From assembly GCA_001692895.1 (NCBI GenBank), contig KV748230.1, positions 744,001-808,000 of the forward strand: a stretch of 64,000 nt of DNA, in the 5' to 3' direction. The notes beneath the pieces were generated by a model. It did no database searches, had not been told where the DNA came from, and saw only the letters and a list, made by a program, of their open reading frames with translations. Positions 23,769 to 35,791 of the stretch are shown here, piece after piece. Positions within the stretch are counted from its first letter, which is position 1; every line of letters begins with the position of its first letter. Source of the DNA: Cenococcum geophilum 1.58. Its lineage: Eukaryota; Ascomycota; Dothideomycetes; Gloniales; Gloniaceae. The position numbers were made by a program, and so were the translations under genes.

Positions 23769-26700
23769 ATGAGCAAGCGATCGGCCACCGAGGCCGAAAA
23801 AAGGCCTTTCGGGGATGAGAGACATTCTAAGCGCCAGAGAATCGACAATCCTTCCGACGGGAAACGCAAGTCGCTGGTCTCTTCCTCGGAAACAATTGTC
23901 TCAGCACGTCAATTGCAGCAATTACTAACTTTCCAACAAGGCGCAGCAGCGGAGCTAAGAAGCGGTTCGTAGTATTCCTGCTCTACGAAAAGTTCTCTCA
24001 AGCTAAACATACTAGGAATCCAAAGCTTCAAAGTCCTCCTTGATGCGATCTTATACTCCACCGACGATTCCGAACAGCCTAGACAGCAAGCCATACTACG
24101 AGAATACTTGGAGTTGCAAAAACTCAAGGACGGCGCCGATGGCGACGCTGTCTTCCTCCCAGACCTCATTCAGACATGGGCTTATGCTACGGAGACCAAC
24201 TTTGAGCAGCTGCTCTCTGCCATCACTGCAGTCCTTGCTCTCCTGCTAAAGGTTCTCTCTCTCGAATTAGAATTCCGAGAATACGGTATAAGCCTTTGCA
24301 AGACTATCCTACAACAGTCTCAGGTGAAACTCTTCAGTCGCAGTCTATCGGTGCGCAGTAACAAGGAGTTCATCATATCACCAAGCCTACGACTACTCAC
24401 GGAGGTCGTGTCATTTGATGGAGGGCTTCTGGCTAGACAAGTTTACTCGAAACGAGACTACACGTTTGATTCAAGGACTCTCGCAAGAAACCTGAGTCTC
24501 TGGAAAGCTTCATCAGAACGCAATGCTGAGGAGTCACGGAAACCTTCCGTGCGGTCTAATGCGGTGCGGTATCTGCTGGCCCATTTGAAATACCAAGATG
24601 AAGGTGGTAAGAGTGACATATTGAAGCAAGGGAATGTCTTGAGGGCTTTGTTCGAGCACATCAATACGGACCCGCCAGCATTGGTCGTAGAAGTTTTAGA
24701 CGTTGTAAAAAATCATGTCATGCTTGATAAATCTATCACGCGAAAAAGTAAGAGCTATGTCCTGGCAGAGCGGAATCTTACGAGCATTGCGCGTCTCTAT
24801 AAATCTCAATCGACTGATGAGCCTCCTTCGGCACAGCAAAAACTTCCCGATGCGGCGGCTCACGAATTTCTGCTGCTTGTCTGTACTTCTCCAGAAATGG
24901 GAATTATGCTACCTTCCTCCGGTTGGTATCCTCCAGGGACGGAGAAGGGCGATCATGACGAATCTGGTGACCAGGAGTACGATATGATTTTTGATATTGG
25001 ACTTGATTCTATGGGTAAATACGAAAAGAAAGTGCCAATACGTAATATTATTCTAGCAGAATTTGCGCAAAGCCTTCGACCTTATGCAAACGTACTCGAG
25101 CAAGAACTGCTACTAGCCATCTTTAAATCATCTCCCGAATTAGTATCAGATTATTTCTTCCGGAAGAGCACCTTCGCCTTCGATCCCAAGCTTACGGCGA
25201 CCTGGATCGGCTACTCATCATTCCTCTTTTCTACGATCCAACTTCATGTGCCACAATATCTAGGTCGGAGAACAGAATATAGTAGCCATCCTCCGCCTAT
25301 CCCTATCGTGGTCGAAAGCGTCCTTCCGCAACCGCTTTCTCAGAAGGTCTTGACAAGATGTTTGAACCAAAACTCAGAGCTTGTTACCTTCTTCGCCATT
25401 CGCATTTTGACTGTAGCTTTCCAGAAGCTTCAAGATGTCCTGGAAAGATTCAAGCAAGCGTCAGTCGGAGGATCATCGCTCTGGGAGCAAGCATCACAGC
25501 GTCTTATAACTGAATTTTGTCATCGATGCCCGCAGATGGGCGTCGCAACATCTGCTTTTCGAAACACATCAGCCAACAATATTATGCAGAGAGAAGCCGT
25601 GACTCGACTACTAGCGCTATACTACGTAGCAGTTCCTCAACTTGCTTTGAGCGAGAAATTCGATATTTCCATTCCGTTGAGCACAGCACTAGCTCGGGCT
25701 GAGAGATCAGATGAACAACACTCTGAGCGAGAAATACAAATTCTTGAAATCGAGCATTTGGTGCAGATTGCACGGTTTTCTCCAAACATGCGGTGGTGGC
25801 AGAAACCTGGTATGTGCATAGTTTCACCATAAGAGCATGGCTAACCTATCTCAGAATCTCTTCATCATTCTCCCTTCATGACCTTGCTGAATCTCATGGC
25901 TACTTCAGCCAAACAAGACTCATATTCTGGGCTCAAAAGTTTGTTGGTATCCGTTATTCGAGAGCATGGGATTTTGCAGCTAGAAACATGCCCATCTGCC
26001 CTAGATGCTCTGGTTGCAAGCGTCCAGGATGCGAATGGCGCGACATCAGACCAAGTGTTAGACTTTTTGGATGATTGCCTTGGCCGTTTTATAAAGAGAC
26101 CGATCAAATATCAGGATGATCTAGATGTGTTGTCCAAAACGGAGTCAATGAACGTAAATGTTTCGCATCATGATCCTGTTAGCGGCCTTGTGATGACGTT
26201 GATGGAACAATGGGCATACAAATCAAGCGCAGAAACCAAGAATAACTCCACCGAAGAGCTCGCACAATGGCTATCCAGATTTTTATATCTCCTGAATCAT
26301 ATTGGCGAGGATGAGGTACTGCTCTCCCGCGTGGCTCAGTCCATGGCTGAAACCTCTAAAAGACACAGGAAGATTTTGAAGACAGCCCTAGATCCAAAAG
26401 GGAAGGAACGGACTAAAGTTTTTCTAGAACGAGTTTCGAAAAAGGCAAATATTATTAGAGTAGACGAGACTTCGGACCAACCTCCGCCTACAGAGAAATC
26501 AGGATTGGGTGGCGAAGCAAATTTGGAGTTACCTCCACAGGAGGACGACAACCATCCTGGACTAAATCGATGGAGGCAGAAAGAGTTAGAAGAAAGTATT
26601 AAAGATGGAAATGTGGGAGAACTGTTGCTATGTCTTAGCTCAAGACATGTCGATATTCGCCTACAAGCTTTGACCAGCACAAGACAGCTCATCGCTAAGA

Positions 26701-27447
26701 TCGAGGTATGTTTAGCAGCTGCTCACTAGATTCGCCATTAACATTTACTCAAGTCTACGAAAAACCCCGAATGGGAGCAAATTGGCTTGCTGCTTGGCGA
26801 AGCGATTGAGACAGCAAGAACCATCATTGATAGGACTCATATGCCCTACACGGCAACTGTGTTTGCTGCGGGAGCCATGACGGTTCTCGCAGATCCTACT
26901 CATTTCATGTTTCCAAAAATCAACAGATTCCTTAACAGAGGCCCGTCCTGGAATATAGATAAACTTCCATCTTACTGGACAGAAAACGTGCTTCGAAAAG
27001 AACCAGACGAAGACGGCGGATACCATAAAGAGGTGAATTGGCTCTTGGACTTCTTCATCGACTGCATTCGGACTGTAGAGGTGAGTGATTCGGTTACTAC
27101 CAAAACATCCTATTAACGCGAGGTAGGATATGGAGATATTTCGAGCCAGGAACATATTTGAGCGCATCCTAAGCTTCTACGCTTCTCCCATCTGCTGGTC
27201 CGGGATAAAGGAAAAGATACTGAGGCTCCTCTTCCGTGCTGCAGCAGTGGGTGGCAGCACAACTTTGATCACGCGATCCGGCATCTTGAGCTGGATTCAA
27301 GCCCAGATAGCCCTCAAGGACGGCCGTGAGGTGATACTGAGGCAGCTGGCCTCACGACTTTTTGAGACGTGTGACCAGACGAAGGTCCACGAGTGGAGCA
27401 GTGGCGGAGTCAAGAAAATGGTGGAGGGATTGGTTGGGGAGAAGTAG
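23769..27447 (+). CDS. URB1: Urb1/Npa1, nucleolar pre-60S ribosome assembly protein
   Basis: Five exons: 23769-23964, 24016-25809, 25855-26705, 26754-27080 and 27127-27447 (1162 aa). All four introns are 45-51 nt with GT..AG ends and join in phase; intron 1 has a GCTAAAC branch site. Residues 10-40 are a basic nuclear-localisation-like stretch (KRPFGDER, KRQRID). An Npa1 N-terminal helical-repeat domain follows from about residue 50 (LQQLLTFQQGAAAELRSG, QSFKVLLDAILYS), and the C-terminal URB1/NopRA1 region is in exons 4-5. In yeast, Urb1 acts in early 60S particles with Npa2, Rsa3 and Dbp6, on 5.8S/25S rRNA. The protein is shorter than yeast Urb1 (1764 aa), as I expect for filamentous fungi. 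Identification is by family resemblance and is strong. Confidence 0.9.
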
Positions 27448-27475
27448 GTGATTTGCAATGTTGCAAAGACATACT

Positions 27476-27703
27476 ATGGTATCAGGCCGAAATATTGTTA
27501 GTGCCACACTAACCAGGGGTTACCACGCTAACCAGACAAAGCAGGAACAAACCAATGATTATTAGGTTTTAGCATAATATGAAAGTACTAGTGCTTATTA
27601 TAGAATGCTGAAACCTGATAACTACCCATTTCCCTTGCTTTGTCTAGTTAGTGTGTTGACCTCTGCTTAGCGTGGCACTAACAATATTTCGGCCTGATAC
27701 CAT
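27476..27703. mobile_element. Full-length palindromic MITE just after URB1 (228 bp)
   Basis: The ends ATGGTATCAGGCCGAAATAT and its exact inverse form a perfect terminal inverted repeat of about 32 bp. Imperfect pairing continues almost to the centre (AGGTTTTAGCAT against ATGCTGAAACCT), so the whole element folds into one hairpin. It starts 28 bp after the URB1 stop codon, inside the probable 3' UTR. I could not define a clear target-site duplication. Confidence 0.8.
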
Positions 27704-28554
27704 GGTAGGCATGCCTCGAACATGAAGTCGCTTGAGGCGGAGGCACTCATAAGTGTGGAGAATGTTTCGGGTGAGCTGTGTTCAGAAACGCATAGAAATA
27801 AGTCGCACATGAAGCCTAGAGCTCGGGTTTATATATAGGTGCTTAATAAAGCAAAGGCCAGCTCTGGGCAAGTGATTACCTTATGGTGGTTATGCCAGGC
27901 GGCAGGTCCAGCGCGTGACTGAAATATTGTGCCACGCCTCACCGCACCACGCTTTCGCTTGGCAATGATGTTGGGGTGTGCCCTTGAATCGGCCAACTCC
28001 CGACTGCAACACACAAAACATCAACAATCCACTGCTCCCTCTCACACCACCTGCATCAATCTGCGCTTGAGAATACTCTGTTGCTCCAATATCCACAGGT
28101 ACATTGAAAACTGCATCCATCTCTTTCCTCGCATGCACGCTGCTGTCCGCGCTCTCATACACCGCCGCTGCCCAGTCTGTAAGGGTCCGCACAGGTACAC
28201 TGAGGAGCATGAACCCTTTGGCCCCTGCTGGAACACGCGCGCGGTTCGTTGAACGCTCACATACGCCTGCTAATATCTCGTACCATCCCAGACCATTGCT
28301 TCACAAAACGTTTCCCTGCTACCCAGCCACATTGAACAACTAGTTGTCGTCACATTGCCGTGCTAGAACTTCAAATTTCAACATCATACTACTGCTTGCA
28401 CACGCATCTCCAAGCGGCTGGCCTTCAAGGCAGCCTCCTTAATGGTCCTTGTGACCCTTAGAACCTTCTCCAACACCTACGAATTGCCGATTTAATTCTC
28501 AACTCGAATCATTTCCCACCCACCCATACACACATTGGAGTGCAGCTTGCAAGT
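27704..28554 (+). promoter_or_regulatory. Upstream region of the 4E-T-like gene
   Basis: About 850 bp without a supported gene. The last 500 bp are pyrimidine-rich on the plus strand (CTTTCCTCGC, CTCCCTCTCACACC), a common fungal promoter and 5' UTR character. Short open frames on both strands show no domain. Confidence 0.4.
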
Positions 28555-31159
28555 ATGGACCGTGAGGTGGTTCGATATACCCCCGAGCAGCTTCAGCGCC
28601 TTCGCGACTCCCCACTCGTGCACAAGCCGGACGGACTTCCCTCTATTGAACAATGGATGGAAACCCCCTCGGAGCAAAATGGGCGAAGGCCGCGGTCACA
28701 GGTGATACGGGATAGCGAACAGCCATCAAATGGTGAGGCTCGTACTGAGCGCCCCCCTCTCATGAACATGGGAATGGGCCACTTTGCAAGACGCTCAAGC
28801 ACTCGTAAGCTTACCATAGATGATTTCTCCACTTTGACTGACAAAAAAAATAGAACCCGAAGACACAGTTCTAGGCCCTCCCAAGCTCTCTTTTACTTCG
28901 GCATCACGCACCGCGAAGTCCTCCGATAGCACAGACAAGCGTCCGGTTACTTCACAAGAGAGTGATAGTTCGGCTCCGGAACGATCGAATGTCCGCGAGC
29001 GTTTCTTCAAAGAGCGTGACTCTGAGCGCAGCCGTGATAAAGCGGGTTTTATGAATGGTAGACGCGGAACACGTGAGGACGGAGAAGGCTGGACGAGTGT
29101 GAAGTCTCGCAAAAGCTTGGGTCAAGAAGATGGTGATCGAGGACACCGGAATGGAGAACGCGACAAAGACAGATACCAAAAAGATAGCGATGTCGATAAT
29201 ACAGAGAGCGCTTCGCGGCGTATAGGCATAGGTAGAGGCAGGTTTGATCAACCCTGGAGTCGTGAAGAATCAGGACCCAAGGATGGAGAAGGCACAAAGA
29301 CAGGCGCGCGAGGCCAGGGTTGGCGTGACAGAGAGCGAGACCGGGACCGGGACCGAGATCGGGAGTGGAACAGAGGTGGTCGGATTGAAGAGGATCCAGA
29401 GTGGATGGACTCGCCCACAAAGACAGAAAAGAAGCAAGCTCATACTCAGGAAGACTTCCAGCGATGGAAAGAGCGCATGAAGGCGGGCGCAACTCCGGCA
29501 GAGGAGAAGGAACCGGCTCAAGAGCAACCCTCAAATGCCACCGAGCCGACAATTGCTCCTGCTGGAACCTCCAGCGCATCTACTTCCAAGCCTGCTACCC
29601 CTCTTGCACTGGATGGCGGGCTAGAAAAGCTATTTGGAATGTGGGGTGAGAGCAAGCGGTCAGACTCCATTAGCCTTGAAGGCACAGCGATATCCAAGGC
29701 TAATAAGGCTAAGCCGAAACCATCAAGGTTTGCGGGTCTATTTGCTCCTCCTGAAGAACCAGCAAAGCAGACCCAAGCTCAGCCGCCTGCACCATCTTCG
29801 CCTGGACCTGCATCGAATGGTAGCAACGAGGATAAGGAGGGCTTTCAGCGAATACTCCAGATGTTAGGTGGCACAAACATATCTGCCCAGCCAAGTGCAC
29901 AGCAAGAAAACGCTTCTAATGGCATGAGACAGGGAGTTCTGCGAATGGATTACCCTCAGCCACAGCCAGAGGAACGCCTTGAGAGCATGCAACCACCTCG
30001 TCAACAGGCCCCGCGAACTCGCGAGGAACGCAACGCTTTTGTTGATGCTGTGCTGGCGCCGAGGCCCTCTGCTCCTGATAGCAGGTCGGTGCAAGCCATG
30101 TTCACCGCAATGTCACCCGGGCCAGAGTCCGCTTCAGATCAATATCGATCCTCTAGGCCAGAGTCAAGCCGTCCTAGTGAAGATTATATGATGCAGCCGC
30201 CATCGCGGAATGGAGGTGCCCAAGACGCTGTGAACTTGCAAGCCTTGCTTGGAGGGCGCGCATCTCAAGAACCGCCCCGGGATAGCAAGCGCGACTTCCT
30301 GCTCACTCTTATGCAGCCATCCCGTGCAACGCCACCTCAGATGCTTAACCAAAACATGCCTCGTCATACTGCCGAAAATCCTAACTACTCCTTGTATATG
30401 GATAACAACGCGTCGAAGGGACAGGCTCCACCGAAGACGCGTGCTCTTCCACCGGTCATCTTCGATGACCCTCGTATGTTCGCAGACAATGAAATGCTTA
30501 GGCGTGAAGCCAGCATGCGCGAGGCTAGTATGCGCGAGGCAAGCATGCGTGACTCAGGAATGCCACAACCTGAAGCTCCACGCAAGCCCGCGCAGCGTCT
30601 TCCACCTGGCATTTTTGATGACCCTTCGATTGCTAACCTGCAACGACGCAATACCGCGGAGAATATGCCACGCCAAATGACCAATATGGGAATTCCGCAA
30701 CAGCCAGTTTCCGACCTCCCACCCTGGATGAAGAATCCCGGGATGCCACAACCACCACAAGAACGTAACATTGCGCCTCCTCCTGGCTTTGGCCCGGGTG
30801 GAATGCGCCAACCGCCCGGCTTTGGCGGTCCCCAGAATAGCCCACAGTCGCAGATGGGACCTTTTTCGGCCGGAAATACTCCACTCGGCCATCCAGGTAT
30901 GCCACCTCGTGGTATGGGCGGACCCGGTGGCATGTATCCTGGTCAAGTTCAGGGTCAAGTTCAAGGTCAAATGCCGCCTCAAGGACCTCCTCAGAGTTAC
31001 TTTTCACCTCCAGGATTTCCTCCAATGGGCATGCAGCGGGAAGATCCCCGCATGATGATGGGAGGCCCGTTACGTCGACCCGAGTACGATCAATTTGGAG
31101 ATCCGCAACAGCAAGGACGACCGACTGGAAGACCACCAGGTATGTTCAACATGCAATAA
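28555..31159 (+). CDS. Disordered eIF4E-binding / 4E-T-like protein
   Basis: Two exons, 28555-28804 and 28854-31159 (851 aa). The 49-nt intron has GTAAGC, a CTGAC branch site and TAG, and it exactly resolves the frame change. The N-terminus reads YTPEQLQRLRDSPLV, then LPSIEQWM. Fungal proteins of this type carry a YxxxxL-phi eIF4E-binding motif here and resemble the metazoan translational repressor 4E-T. The rest is low complexity: an RD/RE-rich stretch near residues 170-200, three repeats of REASM, GQVQ repeats and a Pro/Gly/Met-rich end (PPGF, GGPG). A cytoplasmic mRNP/P-body role in translational repression is inference. The motif is imperfect, with Q where a hydrophobic residue is expected. 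An alternative to the intron is an indel in an A8 run at about 28842-28849. Confidence 0.6.
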
Positions 31160-33352
31160 CGAGACGCGTAATCGGTGGATGGAATGTGGTGGTATGCTCG
31201 AAACACATCTGAACCAATCTGAACCAGTCTGAACATAGGGGAGGACAAGGCTCATAGGTACCGCTTCTGGGTACGTGTTTTGGTAACCTTTCTGTTATTT
31301 GAAATGATTGCTAGCATGGAGTTGAACGGGACTAAGAGCATTATGTATCTCTTGCTATTGTTGCTGCACTTTTCCCGCAATAACTCAGCAAGAAATGGAT
31401 ATGAAACTGGAATTTATAGTGTCGACAAGCGCTGCTTATGTCACGTACACTGCATACCTATTCCCCCCTTGCCCTTAAGCTCGCTGGTGCAGAGCGGCAA
31501 TGACACTTCGTGTAAATCAGGAATAGGTGAATTGATGTTGGAATAGATGAGCACTGCAGCCACGTCGTGAAATATGTCACTACGATGGCAAAAATACCCA
31601 GGCTCTCTTCCACAAAGCTCCACCAACTCCCCATTGCATGCTTTTAACATGCCTAATCCCATTTGCTTAATCATTCTCGTAGGACTAAGATTTCACTTAA
31701 CAAATTCTACAGGACTTGCCCACGCACAAATTTAATGCTTCGTCGTCTTCACTATGTCCTAGATGTACTAACAAGATAGTCTAGTCCCTTTCGCAGAGAC
31801 GATGGACAATAAATATACAACATAGAAGTTCTCATCTGCAACGAATATTCTAGCTCTACGAACAGGCAGTAATGCCAAGCCTGGATTTCGCATTAAAACA
31901 CCAGCTTTCAATGGATATATTGCGGACGCAGAATAGTTTCTGGAATACTATTCTACAATGACTTCTTACTCTGGAATTTCCTCGGCTTCGAGAATTAACA
32001 TGCATTTCGTACCATACCTACTACTCTATCTATGATTGCTTCCTCGGCAATATGGTTTTGCATATGCCCATTTTGCAACCCCGAGGACAACAGTTTTTCA
32101 GGTAATCACTTCTTAGCATCGAAAACTAAGGACCAAGCCCTTCCTACGAACCAATAACAGGAGGCAGGGCAGGTCCTGGCAGGATAACCTTTGCTTATAA
32201 GCCGCTCCCTTTCAGTGACGCGGTCTCCGCCTACGTTCTTCGCAGTCGAGCGGGAGGAGAATGATGAGGATAAACTAGCACATCGAATTCCAATAAATCT
32301 TTCCACGGAGCATAGTCCTGAGCTACCTCGTATTTATCCTTTGGGTAAGACCTAGCATAAAGCCTTCTTGGTTAAACCCATAGCTAAAATCCATAGCTAA
32401 ACAGGACGGATATAAGGAATAAGCGCTCAATATTACTACGGAGGCTTTATCGTCTGCTGGTCGCTGGGGCGAAATTACCTAGATCGGAGGTGCGAGAATA
32501 GGACTGTAAAAAAGGAAGTTTTCATGAATAAAAGTAAGTAGGTAGAAAAATCACCACTCCGGACATCTACTTCAGTCTTTGAAGAAGACGGCCGCAGTAG
32601 TTCCGCTAAAATTGGAGCAGATGTATTTTTTAGTGGCGTTCTAATGCTCCTCCACCATCCACACATCAAGATTTTGACAGCATGTCGACCTGAATCGGAT
32701 TTCTTTGCCACCTTGACTCGGTCACCGACTCAGTCATCCACGTGTATATATAGCCTCATTTTCTTCATAGATCAATCTTCACACGAGTTCTTCTTTCCTT
32801 AAATCTGCGCACGGACCTACGGTCGACACAGCAATATTCCGGCTACGATGCCAACGCAAACGCTACGTGACACGCCTCTCACCGAACTTGTATATAAGCC
32901 CCGTCTGCTTCACGAGTACAATTTCCTTTTCACTCTGTGCTTATCATGTGTATTCAAATAACCTGCACGTAGGCTGTGGCCACATGGACTCTACCGGAAT
33001 CATGTTCTGCGATTATTCCGTTATATCGCAAAATTCTTGCGAAGAAATTCACCGTTTCACGTTCTCCTTCCACGAGAATTGCTACGCCTGCTAGCCACCA
33101 CAAGTGTAGATGAGCTTGTTCAGCGGAAATGTAAGTGAGGGGAAAAAGGGTCGGACACAAATCAAAAGTCCTGAAAGAGGGACTTGTTGCATCGACGGAG
33201 CAAGAGAGAAGAGTAGCCTTCACAGGAACCGTACAATCAGATGACCAAATACAAGTAATCTTACAAAAGCCATGCAAACCTAATCTACAAAAGCTTAGTG
33301 GCCATGTCAAGATGTAATAATCCCACATTCCAACTTAAACTCAGCGCTAGGC
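31160..33352. other. Long intergenic region, no supported gene
   Basis: About 2.2 kb between the 4E-T-like stop and the ATP25 stop. It holds scattered short frames on both strands without domains or splice support. A TATATATA box at 32745-32752 precedes a 37-codon frame at 32848-32961 (listed separately). No inverted repeat or tRNA was recognised. Confidence 0.4.
32848..32961 (+). CDS. Possible short ORF behind a TATA box (37 aa)
   Basis: ATG at 32848 opens a 37-codon frame starting MPTQTLRDTPLTEL and ending in a hydrophobic stretch (FLFTLCLSCVF). A TATATATA box lies about 100 bp upstream, with AP-1-like GACTCAGTCA nearby. No homologue comes to mind and the frame may be chance. A GT just before the stop could start an intron, which would change the C-terminus. 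Confidence 0.15.
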   Translation: MPTQTLRDTPLTELVYKPRLLHEYNFLFTLCLSCVFK

Positions 33353-35536
33353 TCATGACCTCCCTAAGGCGAGTTGACACTGATGGAACAGCTTTGCCCA
33401 CTCCACATCTACAGTCCCATGCGCATTTTCGTCTCCGACTTTTGGCTCCGCAACAAGCAAACAATTGAGTACATGCCCAGCCAACCCAGCCGTCAGCTCA
33501 ACGCTTGGTTGCTCTCTCGGCATGTTTGGGACGCAATGCCGAAGGGCATATTTACACTGCCGCTTATCCCCAGTTTTTGTTACGCTAGCAAAGACGGTGC
33601 GGTAGAGGTCCGAAGACCTTGGGTGCATATGTCGAGCCATGCCGTCCCAGATATCCCAGAAGCCGGACCAATCTTCAAGCCTAGCGTAGGAGTGAAGAAG
33701 CTCATTGTAGCTACTATCATTTCCTGGTTTGAGTTCAAATATATCCATGAATTTGCGGAGGCGGAGCCTCTGCATTGATGCGTTTCGTAATATTTCTTCC
33801 TCGGCTGGACTCTGGGTAACATCACTGGAGAGATTAGGGGAAAGAGCTTGATGGAACATGAGAGTAATCTCTGGAGTAATAGAATTGTATCCGAAGGTTT
33901 CCATCTCTTCTAGGTAATTAAAACAGTTCTCTAGCAAATCCACCTTCTTGACACCCTGGGAGATGAGCTTGTTGTAGGATGCTAAGTAAGCTTTAATGGC
34001 AGCATAGTACATTGGCTCAGAAACCGGCAAGGCTGCGGCGTGAGTTTTGAGAATGATCTCATTTATATGACTATGGCTGTACTGGGGGCTTCCGACTTTG
34101 ATTGCGTATGATACAAGTTCCACTAAAGCTTCGAAATGGTACGTATCCGGAAATACACGAGGAATGTTTTTGTGAAACGAGCGCAAAAAGTCTGTACTAT
34201 TAATATTATGGAAACCATTTCCAAGTGCCGTTTGTGCTTCTTGAACTGGCATGTGTTTTAGCTCATTGAGAAGCAAACGAAGCGCTTGCTGGTCTTTAGG
34301 TGCCGTATTTTCGGTTACTTTCTGGGCTTCGGCGAAATCATTGATAGCATATCGTGACCTTCTGCATAGATGAAGAACTGCAGGCAACCTCATCGCCATT
34401 AATGGAAGGCTGGTTAATGCAGGTCGTGGAGGGATACCAACAGTATGAAGTCGCCTTATATGCTGGGCGGATTGTGAATTTGAGACGCGGGGAAATTCAC
34501 CACCGGAAGACCCTCCCGAGCGGGATAGGGAGTTTTCGATACCCTCAATCGAAGTCAGGGTATTCATTGAAGCTGATACAGCAGATTCTTGATGCCCTTT
34601 AGACTCCTCTTTGATCTTCTCTTTCTCCTTGGCTGCACGCCGCAAAACTCCTCCCCAAAGTCCCTCCAAATCAATATCCGCTCGTTTCTCCTCGGTAAAC
34701 ATTTGTACTACGATATTGACGCCATCAGTCCGACGTCCAAATCCAATAAAACCTTCTCTTTCTTCCGTATTGCTTTGGTCACTTTCGGCAGCCTTAACTC
34801 TGCCGACAGTGACACACACCCAACCAGTCCGAATACCATCATCCATACTACTGCTAGTATCAGAAGCGCCAACGTTTGCCATGAGCTTTGAGCGCCTAGC
34901 TTTTCGCCTCAGCTTCAACTTGAGTTCATTTCGCCCTAGCAATCCAGCCGCATGCGGCTTAAGCTTGTAGGAGCTGCGTAACCATCTACAAAGTCTATCT
35001 GCTGAAACATGCAGATGCTTTTCACTACGAGCGGACCCAATAACCATCAAAAGTTTCGAGCCTAGCGCGGGAGGTGGGTCTAGATGGCGGAGATCGAGGA
35101 GGGAGAGGTCATTCAGACCTAGATCGACGGAGATATGCTCTAGCAGTTCTCGAAGTATTGGAGGAGGATCCTCGGGGAGTTCGGGAATACGCTGTCGTTC
35201 TGCTAATGGATGCGAGTCGTTAAATTTCTGTGGTTGTCTCTCAACTTCCAAATACCACGGTACAGGGGCTTCTTGTTGCACGGGAGGCGGCGGGCCATTT
35301 TCCCCCTCAACAAGTTCGCCTTCTTCTGCAAGCTCATTTCCAGTCCTCCAGCTGGCGTAACGCGCTGAAAAGCCGAGAAAAGCTCTCTGCCCCCAATGAG
35401 TGGCTGTCGATAATGCTGCTGGCGATTCACGTGGAAATCTCAGGCTAACGTCCGACAGAGAGGCGAATGACCTGACAACGGCAAAACGACAGCCATTGCA
35501 GCGGAGGCTCGATGTTACAGCCTTGCTCCAGGACAT
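33353..35536 (-). CDS. ATP25: Atp25, mitochondrial ATP synthase subunit 9 mRNA stability/assembly factor
   Basis: One uninterrupted frame of 727 aa from the ATG at 35536; an in-frame ATG at 35590 would add 18 residues. I prefer 35536 because the following sequence, MSWSKAVTSSLRCNGCRF, is a typical Arg/Ser-rich mitochondrial presequence. In residues numbered from 35590, about 145-315 form a RsfS/Iojap-like domain (LGLNDLSLLDLRHLDPPPAL, RTGWVCVTVG, IVVQMFTEEKRADIDLEGLW). A Ser-rich linker at about 330-385 contains RRLHTVG. Residues 400-745 are the helical ATP25 C-terminal region. In yeast, Atp25 is cleaved in the matrix: the C-terminal half stabilises ATP9 (OLI1) mRNA and the N-terminal half aids Atp9 ring assembly. 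The linker is a plausible cleavage region (inference). It is divergently transcribed from NMD3. Confidence 0.88.
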   Translation of the reverse strand: MSWSKAVTSSLRCNGCRFAVVRSFASLSDVSLRFPRESPAALSTATHWGQRAFLGFSARYASWRTGNELAEEGELVEGENGPPPPVQQEAPVPWYLEVERQPQKFNDSHPLAERQRIPELPEDPPPILRELLEHISVDLGLNDLSLLDLRHLDPPPALGSKLLMVIGSARSEKHLHVSADRLCRWLRSSYKLKPHAAGLLGRNELKLKLRRKARRSKLMANVGASDTSSSMDDGIRTGWVCVTVGRVKAAESDQSNTEEREGFIGFGRRTDGVNIVVQMFTEEKRADIDLEGLWGGVLRRAAKEKEKIKEESKGHQESAVSASMNTLTSIEGIENSLSRSGGSSGGEFPRVSNSQSAQHIRRLHTVGIPPRPALTSLPLMAMRLPAVLHLCRRSRYAINDFAEAQKVTENTAPKDQQALRLLLNELKHMPVQEAQTALGNGFHNINSTDFLRSFHKNIPRVFPDTYHFEALVELVSYAIKVGSPQYSHSHINEIILKTHAAALPVSEPMYYAAIKAYLASYNKLISQGVKKVDLLENCFNYLEEMETFGYNSITPEITLMFHQALSPNLSSDVTQSPAEEEILRNASMQRLRLRKFMDIFELKPGNDSSYNELLHSYARLEDWSGFWDIWDGMARHMHPRSSDLYRTVFASVTKTGDKRQCKYALRHCVPNMPREQPSVELTAGLAGHVLNCLLVAEPKVGDENAHGTVDVEWAKLFHQCQLALGRS

Positions 35537-35791
35537 TGGAATTGACGGGCTGGTGAAGGAGTCCCCCAGGAAAGTTGCATGAATTATCATGCCCCGGATT
35601 AGATATTCTCCGATAAGGCTGGTGGCTAAGTTTCCTCTAGTTCGGTGGCTGACAATTTATCGACTCCAAAATCTTGGTGGGGTGAATTTGAAATCATCAT
35701 CGCCTTTAAACCACCCTCTTGCCCTTTCTTTCTTCAACTTTCTCTTGATACCCTTATTTCACTCCCCCTATACCCTCTTTTTCCCTTCATC
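35537..35791. promoter_or_regulatory. Bidirectional promoter ATP25 / NMD3
   Basis: 255 bp separate the two start codons, so the promoters must overlap. The NMD3-proximal half is strongly pyrimidine-rich on the plus strand (35715-35790), typical of fungal housekeeping promoters. No TATA box was seen. Confidence 0.55.
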
